Positions 42,601 through 48,600 of a stretch of DNA of 64,000 nucleotides are shown one piece after another. The stretch covers positions 12,821,838-12,885,837 of the forward strand of contig OU452236.1 in NCBI GenBank assembly GCA_911728455.2, written 5' to 3'. Made by a program: the position numbers and the translations under genes. The notes under the pieces were generated by a model. That model did not search any database, was not told where the DNA came from, and worked only from the letters and a program-made list of their open reading frames with translations. Positions within the stretch are counted from its first letter, which is position 1. Every line of letters starts with the position of its first letter. This DNA comes from Marthasterias glacialis (Eukaryota; Echinodermata; Asteroidea; Forcipulatida; Asteriidae).

Positions 42601-45600
42601 GGTTCCCTGCAAAATTCCTTAGCAAATAATTTTTGTGGAATTTTTTTCGGCTCGAACGCTTCATGAATTTTGGTCCAGTATGAATACTAAACATCACTCC
42701 AGAGTCATTCCTGAATTAAACCCATACACGTACATTTTGTAGACAGGACTGTGGGGTACAGTGATAATATTTTTTCATTACAGCAAGTGTGAGAATGATA
42801 TCGTGCCTGAGGCAGCAGCCTGAATTTTAAGGGTCACTGCGAATTGTGAAGATATAGGCTGATCTGATTAAATTATGAGTCATATTATTTCAAGAATTAT
42901 CGTGTCACAAATGTGGGTCACACTCACAGAATCAGTCATACATGTAGGGGCAAATGTAGTCCTTTACTGTACTTTACCACCCCCTTAAAAATGAAAAAAA
43001 AATTAAAGCCCTCCTATGATTAAGTGTTTCTCTCGACAAAATCCAACCTCCAAATTGCCACAACACTATACAGTGGCATTTTGAGGCACACACTTAAATG
43101 AACAGACTACAACTCTTGCCCATAGTGCTTCAATGAGTGTGGTAAACTGGAGTAGTCACTATGGAATTTGGGCCACTGTGGAAAGAGATAAGGCTCTCAA
43201 CCTTGGAGGATTTCTGCAGTGGCAATCCAGTGCCATTGATGGATCACAATGACAGGAAAGTGTGGCATGGTTTACCTCACTGTTGTGTTCATAGCACTGG
43301 GAGATTTGATGCACTTTGGAGTGTGCACGTGTTTAATGTACACATGGTACATGTACATGTAGGATGGTTTTGATCAATAAAATGGAGTAAAATAAAGTAG
43401 ATACAATTTTTTGACAATAACAAAAAATATGTATTTTCACAGTCCTTCCTGAAAAGGAATTGACAGCCGCCCTTTAAAATAAAAAATTATGCATCGCCCT
43501 CGGAGAACGAAATCTGTAAGGGGTAGACAATACACACTGCGGCAAACAGTATCACAGGCATGCCCAACAACTGCTGTGTGCTTTTAACTGTTCTCTCGAA
43601 AAAACATTAATAGTTAGATCTCGAGGGCATCCATCACCAGCCTGAGTAACCTGTTTAATTTGAAGACAGCATAGCAGGAGGTTGAGCTATGCGAGGATGA
43701 GTGTCTTCAAGCACATCATCTGCTTGAAAAGATTACACAGTGGGCGTTTGTAGTTGACACCATCGCGTGCTATTGATTGAGTGGGAAAACTGGAGGGGAC
43801 CAGGAAGTGCCTGTAAGGTTCACCCATGGCACACATCTGTAAGATTCATCTTGGAAGTCCCGTTTCTGTTCCTATTTTTTAGTTCGACATCTTTAGCCTT
43901 TAAGAAAGACTCTGCTAGAGTTGAAACGAGAGGCCATTTTATTTTACATGTAAATATGACATCAGTGTGGAAAAATTACAACTTCTAAAACTATGATTAA
44001 TGAATTAACATTGGTTTTGAGGCATTGCATGGTGAGGTTTCAATGTACATTTGGTTTGCAGTAACACCATGTGATTATATCTACTTTGCTATTTATACAC
44101 TACATGTAGATTGTTCTTGTGAAAAAGAACAAACTGTACAATATAGCTAAGTACATATAATCACATGGTGTTACCGCAAACCAAATATTGAATAAACATT
44201 GATAAAATAAACTTTTTTTTTCATGCACAAGTAGCATTTTGGAATGAAAATTGTCGCAACTCATACTCATTGGTTTGCCCTTGTATTTTGACCAATGACT
44301 AGCCAGTTGGCTTGTTGTTTCACTCATCTGTCAGCCTTTTCACTGGTCCATATTTCAATTTAAATTCGTAAAAATTTACAGACATTTCAACTGGTCATCA
44401 GGTGTTTTAACTAGTGCTGCTGGACTTTGGACCACTGCAAGGGAGAATGCTATCCCTTTTCAATACAGCCAAATTTCATCCTAGAGTTGCATTGCAGGCA
44501 CATCACTCCACATTTAAACATGTAGGAGTTGTACATAGTTTAGTTCCCACTTGACGTCACACAGTGTAAAGTCAACCATCTTTAGGGGCAATGATAAACC
44601 ATTTTTGAATGCACAATGTGTTTTGTGTAGCAGCGTGTAGCGGAGTTTTGCTAAATTACTTTTTTATTGGTCGGTGAACCACTTAGCTGCACAGACAAAT
44701 AGATGCAGCTCAAAGCAGAGACCAAAGTTGCCCATAAATAAGGCTACATTTTCGGGAACTACATGCACCTATTTGCTGATACATGTAGCTGGGAGCCATT
44801 CAAAGAAAATTACAATTTAACAAACCATTTGGCCGGTGAAATGTTCCAGAGAGAGCTCGTAAAGCTCTGCTGTACTCAGCAAATTTGTGTGCCCCGAAAT
44901 CCACAAGAAATTGAAACCTACATACATGTAGGTCTACACTACACACTTTAACTGTTTTAAATAATAAGTACATTCAACCATGGAGTTAAAAAGCTCAGAA
45001 ACCAATGACAGAGTTGCTCCACAGACAGAAAAAAACTGTTGATTTTTTTTCCCGTTCACACAAACGTGAACATTAACGTGTGCGTGCGTAGGCCTACTGG
45101 CTTCAACACTACCTTGTACATGTACCTTGTAGTTATTAACCTCCTAGGACTCCTCATGGGAGTATAAACCGGAGGCAGCCAGAAACACCAGGGCGAACCC
45201 CTTGTCTTAACGATAACTTGTGTACTGGGTTCTTTTATGTGCTTTACACAACACACGGGACCTACGGGATGGCGTTACGTCCCATACAAAGAACGCAGCA
45301 ATAATGGTTAAGTGTCTTACAGTTTTACACAACACATGGTACCTACGGCTTTACGTCCCATCCGAAGGACGGAGTAGTAGTTGTTAAGTCTCTTGCTTTA
45401 AAGGACACAAGTGTCAAGACTGAGACTCGAACCCCCACTCTGTTGATCAGAAACAACGGCGCATGAGTCCGGTGCTCTTAACTGCTTGGCCAGTGTTTCA
45501 TTGTTTAGAATCTGAAGAGTACATAAAGTGTAGATATTAATGTATACATGATAAACAAGAAGGATACTGTAACAGCTACATGTACAATTGTACACATCAG

Positions 45601-48600
45601 CATGTAGACAGCTTTGATTACATTGACCCTAGCAACCCAAAGCCTAATCAGAATCTGGCCTCAGTGCCACCAGGTCTTGTTTGATTGTGTTCAGATCAAA
45701 ATGGAGGAGGGGCAGCCAGGGCCCGATAAACGACCCACTGGACTACTGGTCCAAGTCCAGTAAATTTAGCATTCGGCTGGTTATGGTTCAAATGTGATAA
45801 TTTCAAAGGGCACCAAGGCAATCACCAGAGGCATGGAGGCAATTTGTTGAAGTATGACGTTGTACAATTACGTACAGTATTACACAAACTCATGTAAGAA
45901 CTTGAAGTACCCACTGGACCAGAGCCATAGTTCAGTCATTTTTAGCATAGGGCAACTTTGTCCGGCATTCTCATGATTTATTAAACCAAACTTTTAATTC
46001 AAAATCTTATCCTAACAGTTCAGCAATAAATATATCAAAAAATTAATATTTAGGTCTTTTACAAACATTTTTGGGTCCATACATGTAGACTACTTACAAA
46101 AACTGTGGCCAAGAGAAGATTTTCTTAAAATACAAGTTTGGGCATTCCAGGAATGTTCTGAAACATTGCGAGAGAATATTCATAATGCAGACTGGGCACT
46201 GGCTTGACAATTGAAACTGTGACTTCCTGTTCATACTGTATGTACAATGTACTGTACATGTACTGTGTCTGCTGTGCATACAGTGTGTGACATCGAAGCC
46301 AAAGTGCCAGACTCTCTTAGAAAGTTGTTGAGTACTCAGATGACAAGTTGGACAATTATGGCTGGAGGGACAATAGACTACAAAATATGCATTCAGAGAA
46401 CACAACCAGTGTTCATGCACACTTACAGGTTGTTTGCATAAAACTACATGTACAGAACTTTGATAAAAGTGTACATGCACGTAATGCACTGCATGTTACC
46501 ACCTGAACATTTTTACCATGCAGTTCACATAGGCTTACATACATGTACACGCAGTACATGGCAAGGTGTTTTTAGCAAGAAACTGCGAACAGAGTGCCAA
46601 AAGGGCACCCCAACACATGTGGCTACTGAACATACACGTCCTACAAGTACTATAGTACAGGCCTGCAAAGTACATACATAATGTACACGTGTACATGTAC
46701 ATGTTCATGTTCCTCCATGGTACTGTATAAAAAATCTCTACATTATAGTACACATATGTACAGAACATCGTCCATTGTATAAATTTCTGCATTCAACCGA
46801 GATGAGACCATTCATCAAACTATGTACATGTACATAACTGTATGTATTATTATATGCAAAAGGGAAATGCGGTCATCATTTAATTTCAGGAAAACAACTA
46901 GTTGGCCCCTAATACTACATACTAGTGACTGTTTTGTAGGAAATGTTTGCGCATGTTCATAATGTAATCTTTATTCCATTTGAGACATCAAAGTAAGAAC
47001 TGGATATCTCGGGAGACAATTTCTGCAGTCAGTTTTCAAGACATGACTTCTCCAGGCGGTTTGTACGGTATCAGGTTTACATAGAACTTTCAGACTGGTA
47101 CTAAAGTACAGTGTATGGCCCTACTCATTCTTAAATACTCTTGGATCATTACCGACCACAAATATTTGGGATCAGGTTGGCTCAGTGGTTTCTTTCCCTG
47201 CCTTTCACCTCCGTGGACCCCAGTTCAAAGCCTGCCTCAGACCAGAGCCTTACATGTGGATTGGGTTTCTAGACCTTACCAGATTGAGTGGGGTTTCCCC
47301 CTATTTGGTGTTTTCCTCCCACTATAAAAACTGAACATTTCCTCATCATCGCCTATTCATCCTGTTATTGGCACTTGCACTGTTGGATGTGTTATAAAAA
47401 AACATCATCCCTTTAATATGGTAGGCTGAAGACGAGAGGCAGAGAGTCTGTGATTAAACAAGTACACAAGGCTGTCCCTTAGGACTCATGATGAGTAAGT
47501 ATTCCAAGAATGTTTTCAAGGAATTCGGCTTTCTTGAGACGAATGATGGTAGAATGATGGTAGAAGGTCAAGGCGTAGCCAAATAGTGTCTCAATTAATA
47601 CCAAGGACTTGGTCCATTATCTAATCTATTTTAAGAGCACGCATGCTTGTCTGCACAAAATCTGGCCAAACTATTGATTAGGCCTACAATGTATGTCCCT
47701 CAATGTCCTGTCCATTTTAGTGGCGCTTGCAGTCGTTTGGATTGTGTACCTAGGAAATTTGGTCTGGCCTACAGTCTATAGACATTTGTGTAAAATGTAT
47801 GCCATTTTTCTAACCTTCAGAGGGAAACTTAGGGGAAGCAGGTAATGATTACATAGTCTGGCAATTTTGCTATATTTTGCTATGCAAAATATTTAGATTT
47901 AAAAACATGTTTTGTGCACGCTGAATGCTACATGGAATATTGAGTTACATGTAAATGATGATTTTTGAGTCGCAACTGAAAGATGTTGGGTAGAATTTTG
48001 CTATATATATATATATAACAAGGAAAATCATTCACTGGGAAGTCAAGAGTTTTGTACTGAGGTAATTGACATTCATTCTGATAATCTAGACTCAATTTCA
48101 CAGTGCTGTAGGCAAGCACAAAACCAATTTTGCTAACCAGAATACAGGTTTACCAGTCAAAATCCCATTTCATGTATTCCATATGTGACTGGTTTCCTGC
48201 TTATTTTTGAGAAGCAGTCATCACAACCACATGGTAGGAGAAGGCATGTTAATGAGTGGGCACTATACAGGATTGGTCAAGCTGATAGTGCAGTGCTCTT
48301 ACTTTGTCTAAATTCAATATATACATGAAAAAAACAAACCTGTAAAAATATGGGCTCAATCCGTCATCTGAGTCATGAGGAAAAACCGTGCACACTTTTC
48401 AGCGCGTAAACACATTGTCCTTAATTTTGATTGTTATTAATCCAAATCAGCTGTTGCGTTTTTTTTTAGGTTTTCCGATACAGTTTTCTTGAATATGACA
48501 GCATACTTCAAAGGGAAATATTTCACACAAAAATTGGTTGTAGTACAAACTTCATAAACAGTTTAAGCTTTCAGACTGAAACTTACACAATAATGGGTTT

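Noticed and set aside
46094-46489. 131-codon minus-strand ORF rich in His, Cys and Tyr
   Set aside because: Residue bias comes from the CATGTA-rich tract.
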